From contig DULZ01000078.1 of the NCBI GenBank assembly GCA_012840125.1, forward strand, positions 1 to 57,335: a DNA stretch of 57,335 bases, written 5' to 3'. This DNA is from Clostridia bacterium (GTDB taxonomy: Bacteria > Bacillota > DULZ01). Below, piece by piece: positions 16,485-24,884 of the stretch. The position numbers and the translations under genes were made by a program. The first letter of the stretch is position 1; each line of letters starts with the position of its first letter. The notes under the pieces are model-generated. The model was not told the DNA's origin. It saw nothing but the letters and a program-made list of their open reading frames with translations, and searched no databases.

Positions 16485-19048
16485 GCTTCCTCACCTGCCT
16501 TTCGCACATCCACCAGGCATTCGTTCCAAGCGGTATTGGGGGCCCACATCCCCGGCGTGAAATACACTTCATGGGTGGGTTTGATAAAGGGATAAGTCAG
16601 GGAATTATAAGAAGTATCCTTCAGGTAGCGGCTCCACCAGCCTTGTTCAAAAATGACCAGCTGCCTGCTCATCCCCGGGTCCAGGACCGCATAACCTTTC
16701 ACCAACCCCCGGTCGTTGTACACCTCCACCAGGTCCCCCTCTTTAATCCCTTTCCCGCGAGCATCTTCCGGGTGCAGGTAAACCTTTGGCTTACCGTCTT
16801 CCAGTTCATTCATCCAGATATTGTTGGAATGGGTAGAATGCACCCGGTAGAGGGAGTTACGGGTGATGTACGCAAAAGTGTATTTTTCCTTGGCCTCCGG
16901 TGACAGGCGGTACTCACTGTCTGCAAAGGGAGGCTTGTGCACGGGCAATGCTTCGCCCAGATCCAAGAAGATGTCTTCATCTTTGTAGAACTCGATGCGC
17001 CCGCTTTTCACAAACCGGGCCGTGGCCGGCAAGGCGGCCGGGCGGCTTAAAGGCGGGAAGGGCTTTTTGTGAGCCACCTGCTCATAAAAAGGTACCTGCC
17101 GGTTATTGGGCCCCTCGGACCACATGCGCACCGGCCCCTTTTTCAACCGGGCCAGGGTTATGCCTTCGGTGGGGGGCCCACCTGTCCGCAAGATGAGTTC
17201 AATGGCTTTCTCCGCCGCTGTCTGCTCATCATCCCCGGGGAAGAAATGGCTTTCAAACCGCGGCTCCAGCCTTTTCGCCATTTCCCGGGCGATCCAGAGC
17301 TCGCTTCTTCTTTCCCCGAGAGGCGGGATCACCGGCTGCTGGAGCTGCATGTAAGGATGAAGGGGTGTCGTCACCAGTTCCGTCTTTTCATACCAGCTGG
17401 CCGCCGGGAAAACCACATCGGCCCAATCACAGCTCGTGGTACGCTGGAAATCCATGGCCACGATTAGTTCCATTTCTCCCCGGGCGGCCATTTCCCGGAG
17501 CCGGTTCGCCATGTTGTGCTGGTCAAAGGGGTTGTGCCAGCCGAAGATGAAACCCTTTAGACCGTTTTTGGGATAGGGGGCCACCATGTTTGGCGTCGGC
17601 CCGTGGAGGAAGTATAACCAGGGTGTCCAGCGAGCCGCCGCCGGGAACCACCAAGCCTGCACATCCATGCGCACCCGGTACTGGCCGGCGTAGGTGGAAA
17701 TCCCTGCGCCGGGCTTACCGATATTGCCCGTCAGCACGGGGATTAGAGCTAACGCCCGTCCCTTTAGATCCCCGTGGTACCACTGGTAGTTGCTGGCGCC
17801 GTAAATCACATGGAGGGGTTTGCCGGCGGCCATTTCCCGCGCCAACCGCACCACCGTCTCCCATTCCACCCCTGTTTCCTGCGCCACATAGCCGGGGGAC
17901 ATTTGCCTAACCTGCTCCCGCAGGAGCTGGAAAACGGTTTTCACGGCCACCTGACTGCCGTCCTTTAACGGCACTTCCCACTGGCCCTCCAGCTGCACGT
18001 CCAAGGGCAGGTCCAGCTTCTCCGGGTGGACGGTGAGCCAGGCACCGTTATAAGCGACATAAGCTTCCCGGTAGTCAGGCACATCCGCCGGCCTGGCCAA
18101 CCCGGCCACTTCTTGCGCCGTGAGCTTTTTCCCGTTGTCCAGGCGAACCAGCAAGGGCAGATCGGTGTAGGTCACGATAAAGTCCCGATCGTAGAGTCCT
18201 TCCTCCAGGATCACTTTCACGATGCCTAACGCCAGGGCGGCATCACTGGAGGGCTTCAGCTGGATCCATTCGTCGGCCTTCGCCGCGGTGGCGGAAAAGA
18301 CCGGGTCGAACACCACCATTTTACCGCCGTTAAGCCTGTTCTGGGTGAGAAAATCAGCATCCATCAAGCGGGTGACCATGATATTGGAACCGAATACAGC
18401 CGTATACTTCGAGTTAAGCCATTCGATGGGCTCCAATTCCTCCGTCTGCACCCCGAAGGTCTGGGGGAAAAACATGGGCAGGTCCCCATTCAGATCATAA
18501 GGATGCAGTAAGGTCCAGCCCGCCAGGGTGGACAAGGCAATCCAAGCTCCCTTGTGGACATGGCCCGTACCTCCCACCTGGAAGCTGAAGCCAATGGAAT
18601 CGGAGCCGTACTTGGCCGCTATTTCTTTGAGCTTTGCCGCCGTGTAATCCAACGCTTCTTCCCAGGATACCTCCTTAAACTTCCCTTCTCCCCGTTCTCC
18701 CACCCGGAGAAGGGGTTTCTCCAACCGGTCCGGACCGTAAAGCAAATTGATAAAGGACAAGCCTCTAAGGCAGCCCCGCGGTCCATATTCCGGTTCCGGA
18801 TAATCATCGGTAGGAGACAAAGTCTTAATCTGCCCGTCCACCACCATCGCTTTGATGCCGCAAGCGGCCGTACAGTTGGGAGAGCAAACGGTGCGGACGA
18901 ACTTGACCTCCTTGGGCCGGACCGGCTCCCGGCTCCAGGCGGCACCATCCCTGCTTTTATAGATCATGCCGCTGCCGGCCAACAGCCCCCCAACCAGCGC
19001 TCCCTGTAAGAAGCGCCGGCGGGTTAACTTCAATCCTTTTTTTAACAC
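16481..19048 (-). CDS. Tat-exported molybdopterin oxidoreductase, type II DMSO reductase family
   Basis: A catalytic subunit of about 855 residues. The twin-arginine signal LTRRRFLQGALVGG is followed by an Fe-S motif CSPNCTAACG...PRGCLRG and the Mo-bisPGD domains. The segment HPYDLNGDLPMFFPQTFG matches the NarG-type stretch whose aspartate ligates molybdenum, and YTDLPLLVR is another type II trait; both place it with nitrate/selenate/perchlorate-type enzymes rather than with cysteine- or serine-ligated PsrA/DmsA. The frame opens at an ATG at 19072, but a GTG at 19048 lies 8 nt behind GGAGG and is preferred. It heads a three-gene operon with Fe-S and NrfD subunits and has a Crp/Fnr-type operator upstream. 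The substrate is not determined; an oxyanion or sulfur oxide is likely. Confidence 0.85.
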   Translation of the reverse strand: MLKKGLKLTRRRFLQGALVGGLLAGSGMIYKSRDGAAWSREPVRPKEVKFVRTVCSPNCTAACGIKAMVVDGQIKTLSPTDDYPEPEYGPRGCLRGLSFINLLYGPDRLEKPLLRVGERGEGKFKEVSWEEALDYTAAKLKEIAAKYGSDSIGFSFQVGGTGHVHKGAWIALSTLAGWTLLHPYDLNGDLPMFFPQTFGVQTEELEPIEWLNSKYTAVFGSNIMVTRLMDADFLTQNRLNGGKMVVFDPVFSATAAKADEWIQLKPSSDAALALGIVKVILEEGLYDRDFIVTYTDLPLLVRLDNGKKLTAQEVAGLARPADVPDYREAYVAYNGAWLTVHPEKLDLPLDVQLEGQWEVPLKDGSQVAVKTVFQLLREQVRQMSPGYVAQETGVEWETVVRLAREMAAGKPLHVIYGASNYQWYHGDLKGRALALIPVLTGNIGKPGAGISTYAGQYRVRMDVQAWWFPAAARWTPWLYFLHGPTPNMVAPYPKNGLKGFIFGWHNPFDQHNMANRLREMAARGEMELIVAMDFQRTTSCDWADVVFPAASWYEKTELVTTPLHPYMQLQQPVIPPLGERRSELWIAREMAKRLEPRFESHFFPGDDEQTAAEKAIELILRTGGPPTEGITLARLKKGPVRMWSEGPNNRQVPFYEQVAHKKPFPPLSRPAALPATARFVKSGRIEFYKDEDIFLDLGEALPVHKPPFADSEYRLSPEAKEKYTFAYITRNSLYRVHSTHSNNIWMNELEDGKPKVYLHPEDARGKGIKEGDLVEVYNDRGLVKGYAVLDPGMSRQLVIFEQGWWSRYLKDTSYNSLTYPFIKPTHEVYFTPGMWAPNTAWNECLVDVRKAGEEA

Positions 19049-19097
19049 GGTCCTCCACCTCCATGGGTCCATTCTCCGTTAACGAGTGCCGAAATAC

Positions 19098-19113
19098 CAT
19101 GACCTGGATCACA
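19098..19113 (-). promoter_or_regulatory. Crp/Fnr-family operator before the molybdoenzyme operon
   Basis: On the minus strand TGTGATCCAGGTCATG fits TGTGA-N6-TCAYN and shares its first eleven bases with the site before the NapH-like gene. Its centre (19105.5) lies 41.5 bp from a start predicted at about 19064; the -10 there (GAGAAT, 19071-19076) is weak. This spacing supports the GTG start at 19048. Confidence 0.5.
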
Positions 19114-19343
19114 AATAGCCGCAAAGGCCGTTACCCCGCCTGCCGCTGTCCCTTGCCACGCTGGACAACCGGACAGGGTAGTTTAGGATTGATTATATAA
19201 ACCTGCCGGGAAAAACCGATAAATAGGATTTTGCAATATTCTTAACAATTTGTTACTTGCCTGCCAATCTAGGGGACGAGCGTGGTTGACTTTCGCCAAT
19301 GCCCCCCGCAGGATACTCATTGTCTTGGCGGCGCCTAACAAAA

Positions 19344-19366
19344 CAGGGAGCCTGTTCGGCCCCCTG
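19344..19366 (-). terminator. Intrinsic terminator after a gene remnant
   Basis: A 9-bp stem with one G-T pair (CAGGGGGCC / GGCTCCCTG on the minus strand) and a 5-nt loop is followed by TTTTGTT. It lies 25 bp past the stop codon of the copper-amine-oxidase-like remnant at 19392-19544. Confidence 0.75.
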
Positions 19367-19391
19367 CGAGATTGAAATTGAGCTTTTCCTA

Positions 19392-19544
19392 TTACCTTCC
19401 TACCAGTAACTCCGCCTGCCGCCGCGTAATATTGATGCTCTTCGCGGCCTCATCCCAGTCTACCTTGGCACCAAGGGCTTCGCTGACAAAGGGCAATGGC
19501 ACGAAAGCCCGGCCGGCTCGCCCGGTTTCCCCGGCACCGGGCGT
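19392..19544 (-). pseudogene. Remnant of a copper amine oxidase N-terminal-like (stalk) domain protein
   Basis: An open stretch of 50 codons without a plausible start ends in VPLPFVSEALGAKVDWDE and INITRRQAELLVGR before a TAA. The VPLxFVSEALGAKVDWD pattern is the well-known C-terminal part of the copper amine oxidase-like domain (Cu_amine_oxidN1), common in exported clostridial proteins. The frame is closed upstream by TGA at 19545-19547, and no upstream homologous sequence is visible. A terminator still follows it, so this looks like the tail of a gene whose front was lost. The rest of the 19115-19660 gap holds no other recognisable gene. Confidence 0.6.
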
Positions 19545-19664
19545 TCACCGCGCCGGTCTCCCGCCGATCTCCGGCCGGACGCTCCTTCCGTTCCCGGGTC
19601 AAGTCCCCCAGGTGAGCCGGGCCGGCAGTCCTGTGCAATAGATATCCACGCCTCAAGAAAAAAA

Positions 19665-19693
19665 TTGCATGTTCATGTTAAATTTAGTAACAT
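19665..19693 (+). promoter_or_regulatory. Candidate promoter of the SSS symporter gene
   Basis: TTGCAT and TAACAT are separated by 17 bp in an AT-rich stretch about 155 bp upstream of the symporter start. The match is moderate (4 of 6 in each box). Confidence 0.35.
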
Positions 19694-19731
19694 TGTTATT
19701 ACATTCTTTTATTTTAGAGGGGAGGTAATCC

Positions 19732-19824
19732 TTGCCGGAAAGATGTCCCAATACTTTATTTGTTCAAAGTTTTTTGTCACCGCCAGCCGTTATGTATAAG
19801 CCCAGGGAAAAAAACGAACAATAA
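19732..19824 (+). CDS. Possible 30-codon leader ORF upstream of the symporter
   Basis: A TTG start placed 6 nt behind AGGGGAGG opens a 30-codon frame (LPERCPNTLFVQSFLSPPAV and ten more residues) that ends 23 bp before the symporter start, which has its own AAAGGAGG site. The ribosome binding site is as good as those of the real genes nearby, but no homologous family is recognised and length alone gives no support. It may be a regulatory leader peptide or chance. Confidence 0.25.
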   Translation: MPERCPNTLFVQSFLSPPAVMYKPREKNEQ

Positions 19825-19847
19825 CACCACAAAGGAGGTAGTACAAA

Positions 19848-21272
19848 ATGCAACTGCAACTCGTGCCGTTGATCATAGTGATCGCCTACTTGATTGGTAT
19901 GTTAGGAATTGGTTATTTCACCAACAAGTTCTTTATCAAAGGCAGTGAAGACTACCTGGTCGCCGGTAGACGCCTGGGCGTTTTATTTGTCGCCGCCAGC
20001 TTGGCTGCTAACAACGTGGGCGGCGGCAGTTCCGTCGGGGTGGCCCAGCGGGCTTTCACTGACCAGTGGGGCTTATCGGCAGGTTGGTATGTTTTGGCTG
20101 CCGCTATCGGCGTCATACCCCTGGCATACTTCGCCCCTTACATCCGCAAAGCAGTGGCCATTACCATTCCGGAAATTGTGGAGAGACGTTTCGGTGTGAC
20201 GGCAGGCTTGATCACGGCTGTCCTCAACGCTACGGCCTTGTTCTGCTTGACGGCTTCCCAGATTCTGGCGTCCGGTACCATTATCAGTGCCCTGGTAGGT
20301 TTGGACTTATCCATCGCCATTATCATTGCGGCTATGATCGTCATTGTTTACACCGTCATGGGCGGATTGTTCGCTGATGCAGTTTCCGACTTAATCCAGT
20401 GGTTTGTGATCTCCCTTGGTCTTTTAATCAGCTTGCCCTTTGTGATTTCCGGTGCCGGGGGCTGGTCCGCCATCACCGAAGCTTTACCCCCGGGACACCT
20501 CAGTTTCACCAAGGTCGGCTTTACCCAAATCTTCAGCTTAATGATCATGTACTTCGTGACCTTCTTATCCGGTCCGGAGATCATCTCCCGTTTTAATGCC
20601 GCTGAAAACGAAGCCACCGCCCGCAAATCTGCTCTAGTCGGCGCCGTCCTCATGGGCGTGTACGCCTTTATTCCCGCTTTCATCGGCGTGGTGGCCCGGG
20701 CAAAATTCCCGGAAATTGAATCCAGCCAGGCTTTAGTAACAGCGGTGTTCAACCTGGCGCCGGAGTGGATCGGGGGCTTAGTGGCGGCTGCCATCATATC
20801 CGCCACCATGTCCAGTGCCGACTCGGACATGCTCTGTGCCTCCTCCATCATCGTGAAGGATATTTATCAAAAATACGTTAACCCCAACATTGAAGACCGC
20901 AAAATCATTACTCTTACCAGGTTTTTCAACGTGATCATCGGTTTGGCCGGCATGTCCATCGCCCTGTTCAAGATCAACATTATTACCTTGAACACCTTTT
21001 CCTTTGCCTTGCGTTCCGCCGGACCCTTCGCCGCTTTTGGTTTGGGACTGGTTTGGAAAAGCGCCACGAAAAATGCCGGTATCCTCTCCATTATCGGCGG
21101 TTCCATCGGCGCCATCGTGTGGCAGGTCCTGGGTGAGCCCTTCGGTATCCTGGCCATTGTCTTCGGTGCCGCCGTCAGCATTGTCGTTTTCGCTTTAGTC
21201 ACCATCATCGAAAGCAGTATGGGAGTACCGCCGGCACCAAGTGCATACCTGGATGAATTGAAGAAAAAATAA
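19848..21272 (+). CDS. Sodium:solute symporter family transporter
   Basis: A 474-residue protein with about 13 hydrophobic helices and the SSS-family signatures: SEDYLVAGRRLG after helix 1, AANNVGGGSSVGVAQRAF in helix 2, and AAIISATMSSADSDMLCASSIIVKDIYQKY in the region that carries the sodium site. Proteins of this kind take up organic solutes with sodium. The substrate cannot be assigned: the family includes pantothenate, proline, carboxylate and sugar carriers. The neighbours on the opposite strand are transketolase halves, which gives only a weak hint. The ATG follows AAAGGAGG. It converges on the transketolase genes and shares a bidirectional terminator with them. Confidence 0.9.
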   Translation: MQLQLVPLIIVIAYLIGMLGIGYFTNKFFIKGSEDYLVAGRRLGVLFVAASLAANNVGGGSSVGVAQRAFTDQWGLSAGWYVLAAAIGVIPLAYFAPYIRKAVAITIPEIVERRFGVTAGLITAVLNATALFCLTASQILASGTIISALVGLDLSIAIIIAAMIVIVYTVMGGLFADAVSDLIQWFVISLGLLISLPFVISGAGGWSAITEALPPGHLSFTKVGFTQIFSLMIMYFVTFLSGPEIISRFNAAENEATARKSALVGAVLMGVYAFIPAFIGVVARAKFPEIESSQALVTAVFNLAPEWIGGLVAAAIISATMSSADSDMLCASSIIVKDIYQKYVNPNIEDRKIITLTRFFNVIIGLAGMSIALFKINIITLNTFSFALRSAGPFAAFGLGLVWKSATKNAGILSIIGGSIGAIVWQVLGEPFGILAIVFGAAVSIVVFALVTIIESSMGVPPAPSAYLDELKKK

Positions 21273-21291
21273 GCCCCGGCTAAAGGGGCTT
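21271..21291. terminator. Bidirectional terminator between symporter and transketolase genes
   Basis: The stem AAGCCCC / GGGGCTT with a 7-nt loop is flanked by AAGAAAAAAT and ATTTTTTCTT, so it can work in both directions. It overlaps the stop codons of both convergent genes, an unusually tight arrangement. Confidence 0.85.
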
Positions 21292-22231
21292 ATTTTTTCT
21301 TGGCTATGGCTTCCTTGGCTTTCTGCACAATGTGTTCTTTGGTCAGGCCATAGGCGGCCAGCAGTTCCGCAGGGGTACCCGATTCCCCGAAACGATCCTC
21401 CACTCCTACCCGCAGGACGGGCACCGGGCAATGCTCGGCCACGGTCTCCGCCACGGCGGAACCTAAACCGCCGATCACGTTGTGCTCCTCCGCCGTCACC
21501 AGGGCCTTGGTGGTTTTCGCCAGTTGGATAAGGGCCTCCTTATCCAGGGGCTTAATGGTGGACATGTTGAGGACCGCCGCTTCGATGCCTTCTTGGGCCA
21601 GGAGATCCGCCGCTTCCAGAGCAATAGAGACCATGATGCCTGTCGCCACGATACCTACCTGGGTGCCGGGACGGATGAGATGGGCTTTGCCAATTTCAAA
21701 GCGGTAGTTGTCGTCATAGATCACGGGCACGCCGGGTCTCCCCAGCCGGATGTAGACAGGGCCCCGGTGTTCCGCCGCCCGGAAGACCGCTTGCTCCGTC
21801 TCCACCGCGTCCGCCGGTACGATCACGGTCATATTGGGCACGGCCCGCATGAGGGCGATATCCTCCAACGCTTGGTGGGAAGCGCCGTCTTCCCCCACGG
21901 TTAACCCCGCATGAGAAGCGGCAATTTTTACATTTAAGTTGGGATAGGCCACACTGTTCCGGATCATCTCAAAAGCCCGGCCGGTGGCAAAAATGGCGAA
22001 AGTGCTGGCAAAGGGAATCTTGCCGCAGAGGCTCAAACCGGCGGCGGTGCCGATCAAATTCTGTTCCGCGATGCCGACATTAAAGAACCTACTTGGAAAG
22101 GCTTCCCTAAATTTAGCCGTCTTGGTGGAACCGGCCAGGTCGGCATCCAGCACCACCACATCCGGGTTAAGCTCTCCCAGTTTGACCAGCGCTTTACCAT
22201 AGGCATCTCTCGTCGCGATTTTTGTAGTCAT
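21290..22231 (-). CDS. Transketolase, C-terminal subunit
   Basis: A 313-residue protein corresponding to the pyrimidine-binding and C-terminal domains of transketolase. The glutamate that activates thiamine diphosphate lies in [16 protein letters not shown] (about 52-67), and [29 protein letters not shown] is the conserved middle part. Split transketolases (two genes) are common in Clostridia and archaea. It forms a heteromer with the upstream N-terminal half and moves two-carbon units in the non-oxidative pentose phosphate pathway. It is read from the same operon, 13 bp after the N-terminal gene. A DXP synthase is excluded by length and by the missing third domain. Confidence 0.92.
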   Translation of the reverse strand: MTTKIATRDAYGKALVKLGELNPDVVVLDADLAGSTKTAKFREAFPSRFFNVGIAEQNLIGTAAGLSLCGKIPFASTFAIFATGRAFEMIRNSVAYPNLNVKIAASHAGLTVGEDGASHQALEDIALMRAVPNMTVIVPADAVETEQAVFRAAEHRGPVYIRLGRPGVPVIYDDNYRFEIGKAHLIRPGTQVGIVATGIMVSIALEAADLLAQEGIEAAVLNMSTIKPLDKEALIQLAKTTKALVTAEEHNVIGGLGSAVAETVAEHCPVPVLRVGVEDRFGESGTPAELLAAYGLTKEHIVQKAKEAIAKKK

Positions 22232-22244
22232 CCTGTTATCCCCC

Positions 22245-23063
22245 TTACTCCAGCTCGGTCAGGGCTTGGGCTACCTGTTCCGGTTTCGGTGCCACGCCAT
22301 GCCAGCCCACCTGGTTCTCCATAAAGGAAACGCCCTTGCCTTTGACGGTATTGGCTACAATAATGGTCGGCCGTCCCTTGATTTCTTTGGCTTCGGAGAT
22401 GGCGGACAAGATGGCCTCAATATCGTGGCCGTCAATGGCCAGCACATGCCACCCGAAAGCGCGCCATTTATCAGTTAAAGGTTCGGGAGACATCACTTCC
22501 TGCACCGGGCCGTCGATCTGCAGCCCGTTATGATCCAAGAAGGCCGTTAAGTTGTCCAATTTATAATGGGCCGCCGCCATGGCCGCTTCCCAGACCATGC
22601 CCTCCTGGCATTCCCCGTCGCCCAGCAGCACATACACCCGGTAATCCTTCCCGTCCAGTTTACCGGCCAGAGCCATCCCGTTGGCTACGGATAAACCTTG
22701 CCCCAAGGAGCCGGTGGACATTTCCACTCCCGGCAGCACCTTCATGTCGGGATGCCCCTGCAGCCTACTGCCGAATTTCCGTAAAGTAAGCAGCTCTTCC
22801 TTGGGAAAGAAACCCCTTTCCGCCAGCGCAGCGTATAGAACGGGGGCGGCATGTCCCTTGGACAAAACAAAACGGTCCCGGTCCGGCCAATCGGGCTCCC
22901 GGGGATTAATCCGCAATTCATGGAAATACAGGGTGGCGACAATATCCGCCGCCGACAAGGACCCGCCCGGGTGGCCGGAACCGGCGGCCCCCGTCATTTG
23001 AATGATTGATTTGCGGATTTCCCTGGCCTTAGCCTGCAGCTCTTGAATTAAATCCCGTGACAA
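22245..23063 (-). CDS. Transketolase, N-terminal (ThDP-binding) subunit
   Basis: This protein of about 272 residues carries the diphosphate-binding half of transketolase: [36 protein letters not shown] and the GDG...N motif in [30 protein letters not shown] (Mg-ThDP binding). It needs the C-terminal subunit encoded downstream. The start is unusual: the perfect site GGAGGTGAT would overlap the first in-frame GTG and ATG, whereas a TTG at 23061-23063 stands 8 nt behind GGAGG, so the TTG is taken as the start codon. Confidence 0.92.
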   Translation of the reverse strand: MSRDLIQELQAKAREIRKSIIQMTGAAGSGHPGGSLSAADIVATLYFHELRINPREPDWPDRDRFVLSKGHAAPVLYAALAERGFFPKEELLTLRKFGSRLQGHPDMKVLPGVEMSTGSLGQGLSVANGMALAGKLDGKDYRVYVLLGDGECQEGMVWEAAMAAAHYKLDNLTAFLDHNGLQIDGPVQEVMSPEPLTDKWRAFGWHVLAIDGHDIEAILSAISEAKEIKGRPTIIVANTVKGKGVSFMENQVGWHGVAPKPEQVAQALTELE

Positions 23064-23109
23064 AACCATCACCTCCGGAAATACTCACAACGCCGATGAG
23101 AACAAAATC

Positions 23110-23961
23110 TTAAAGCCGGTGTTCCTTGAAACCTTCACCTAAGACCTCCCGCACATCGGTCAAAACCACAAAAGCGCGGGGATCCGTTTCCGCCACCAGC
23201 CTTTTTAACTTACTGATTTCCCCCCGGTGCACCACACACAGGATAGTCTCCCTCGACTGCCCGGTAAATAAACCCCGCCCCGCCAGCCCGGTGGCGCCCC
23301 GGTCCAACTCCTTGATGATGCGCTGGGCGATGACGTCGCTGTGCTCGGAAATAATCAAAGCGGCTTTCGCATAGCTGAATCCTTCCTGGATCCCGTCAAT
23401 GATTTTGGTGGTAATAAATAGGGACAGCAGGCCGTAAAGGGCCAGCTCTAAATTGAACACCACACCGGCCACGGCAATGACCGCCGTATCAATGATCATT
23501 AATGCTTGCCCAATGGTCAGCTGGGTATAACGGTGGAGCAGCCGCGATGCCAGGTCGGTGCCGCCGGTGGATCCTTCGGAACGGATCACAATAGCAAGGC
23601 CCACTCCCACCAGCACACCGCCGTAAACGGCAGACAGCAAAGGGTCTGAAGTAAAGGGCTTCACCACCAGGCTCAGCAGATCCACGGCCATGGAATAAGC
23701 CAGGGTACCGTAAAAAGTCCGTAAAACAAAATAAATGCCCATTTCCCTGGCCGCCAGCAAAAACAGGGGCACGTTCAAAGCCAGCATGGTTAAGCCGGTC
23801 GGGAAACCCGTCAAATGATAAATGACGGTAGCCATACCGCTCACCCCGCCGGCAGCGATTTTGTTGGGAATCAAAAAAAGCACCAGTCCCAATCCCGCTA
23901 CAGCTGCCCCCAGGGCAATCCCAAAAAAGCGTATCATATGTTCCCTGGTCATGTTGCTCAC
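23110..23961 (-). CDS. YitT family membrane protein (DUF161 + DUF2179)
   Basis: A 283-residue protein with five or six hydrophobic helices (about residues 10-170, with FLIPNKIAAGGVSGMATVIYHLTG and YGGVLVGVGLAIVIRSEGSTGGTDLASRLL) and a C-terminal soluble DUF2179 domain (about 215-275, RETILCVVHRGEISKLKRLVAETDPRAFVVLTDVREVLGEGF). This is the YitT family, widespread in Firmicutes and of unknown transport or regulatory function. The ATG follows GGAGTGAG. It sits 46 bp upstream of the transketolase genes on the same strand and may be co-transcribed with them; no functional link is known. Confidence 0.9.
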   Translation of the reverse strand: MSNMTREHMIRFFGIALGAAVAGLGLVLFLIPNKIAAGGVSGMATVIYHLTGFPTGLTMLALNVPLFLLAAREMGIYFVLRTFYGTLAYSMAVDLLSLVVKPFTSDPLLSAVYGGVLVGVGLAIVIRSEGSTGGTDLASRLLHRYTQLTIGQALMIIDTAVIAVAGVVFNLELALYGLLSLFITTKIIDGIQEGFSYAKAALIISEHSDVIAQRIIKELDRGATGLAGRGLFTGQSRETILCVVHRGEISKLKRLVAETDPRAFVVLTDVREVLGEGFKEHRL

Positions 23962-24080
23962 TCCAACCTGCCCTTTGCTGCTTATAGTCTATTCATTTTG
24001 TTCCCAATCTAACCTCACGTTTCGACGGGACTAAGTAACTTTCTATATGATTCTCCATTATTCCTTTCCAAAAAAGAAAA

Positions 24081-24098
24081 ATCCCGTTAAAGCGGGAT
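24081..24098 (-). terminator. Terminator of the two-component operon
   Basis: The stem ATCCCG / CGGGAT with a 6-nt loop is followed on the minus strand by TTTTTCTTTTTT. It closes the sensor kinase-response regulator pair. Confidence 0.8.
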
Positions 24099-24188
24099 CA
24101 GGCCGGCGACAAAGGCCATAGGTGCTGACCGGGGATGAGCCGGAGCCACATCAGAAGAGGGGGAGCCCCTAGCGGTGGACGCGGGATC

Positions 24189-24884
24189 TTATTCTTCCAG
24201 GGAGAACTTGTACCCTACCCCCCAAACGGTTTTGAGGTATTTCGGTTTGGAGGGATCCTGTTCAATCTTGGTCCGGATGCGGCGGACAAAGACGCTGATG
24301 GAGCCCAGGTCCGCCACGTATTCCTCATTCCAGAGCACTTTAAACAGCTGTTCCCTGGTAAACACCTGCTCCGGGTGGCCGGCCAAAAAAGCCAGCAAAT
24401 CAAATTCCTTGGCCGTCAGGTCTACTTTTTGGCCGCGCACCACCACCGTGCGCTGCTTGCAGTTAATGGTCAAGTCCGGGTAAGAAATGATGTCGCTGCC
24501 GCTCCCTTGGTCTGGGACGGCGGATACGCGCCGCATCAGCGCTTTCACCCGCAGCACCAGTTCAATGGGACTAAAAGGTTTGGTCAGGTAGTCATCCGCG
24601 CCCAGGTTAAAACCGACGCTTTTATCGATGATTTCACTCTTGGCCGACAAAAGCATCACCGGCGTATGGGAGGAGGCCTGGCGAATGAGCCGCAGCACAT
24701 CAAAACCGTCCTTTTCCGGGAGCATAATGTCCAAAATCACCAAATCCGGTTTTTCTCTTTGGAACATTTCCCAGCCCTGCTCCCCGTCCGCTGCGTACAG
24801 CACCTCAAACCCTTCCTTCACCAGGGCTTGCTCCACCACTTTCTTGATGTTTTCTTCGTCATCAACCAGCAGGATTCTCGCCAT
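24189..24884 (-). CDS. OmpR/PhoB-family response regulator
   Basis: The N-terminal receiver domain begins MARILLVDDEEN, with the acidic pair near residues 8-9, the phosphorylated aspartate in LVILDIMLPEKDGF (about 51) and the conserved lysine in LTKPFSPIEL. The C-terminal winged helix has the PhoB-type DLTAKEFDLLAFLAGHPEQVFTREQL and ends in SISVFVRRIRTKIEQDP...LKTVWGVGYKF. A GTG three codons upstream (24893) could also start the protein; both starts overlap the end of the kinase gene, so the two are translationally coupled. Its partner is the haem-type sensor encoded just upstream. Targets are unknown; none of the neighbours carries an obvious repeat for it. Confidence 0.93.
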   Translation of the reverse strand: MARILLVDDEENIKKVVEQALVKEGFEVLYAADGEQGWEMFQREKPDLVILDIMLPEKDGFDVLRLIRQASSHTPVMLLSAKSEIIDKSVGFNLGADDYLTKPFSPIELVLRVKALMRRVSAVPDQGSGSDIISYPDLTINCKQRTVVVRGQKVDLTAKEFDLLAFLAGHPEQVFTREQLFKVLWNEEYVADLGSISVFVRRIRTKIEQDPSKPKYLKTVWGVGYKFSLEE

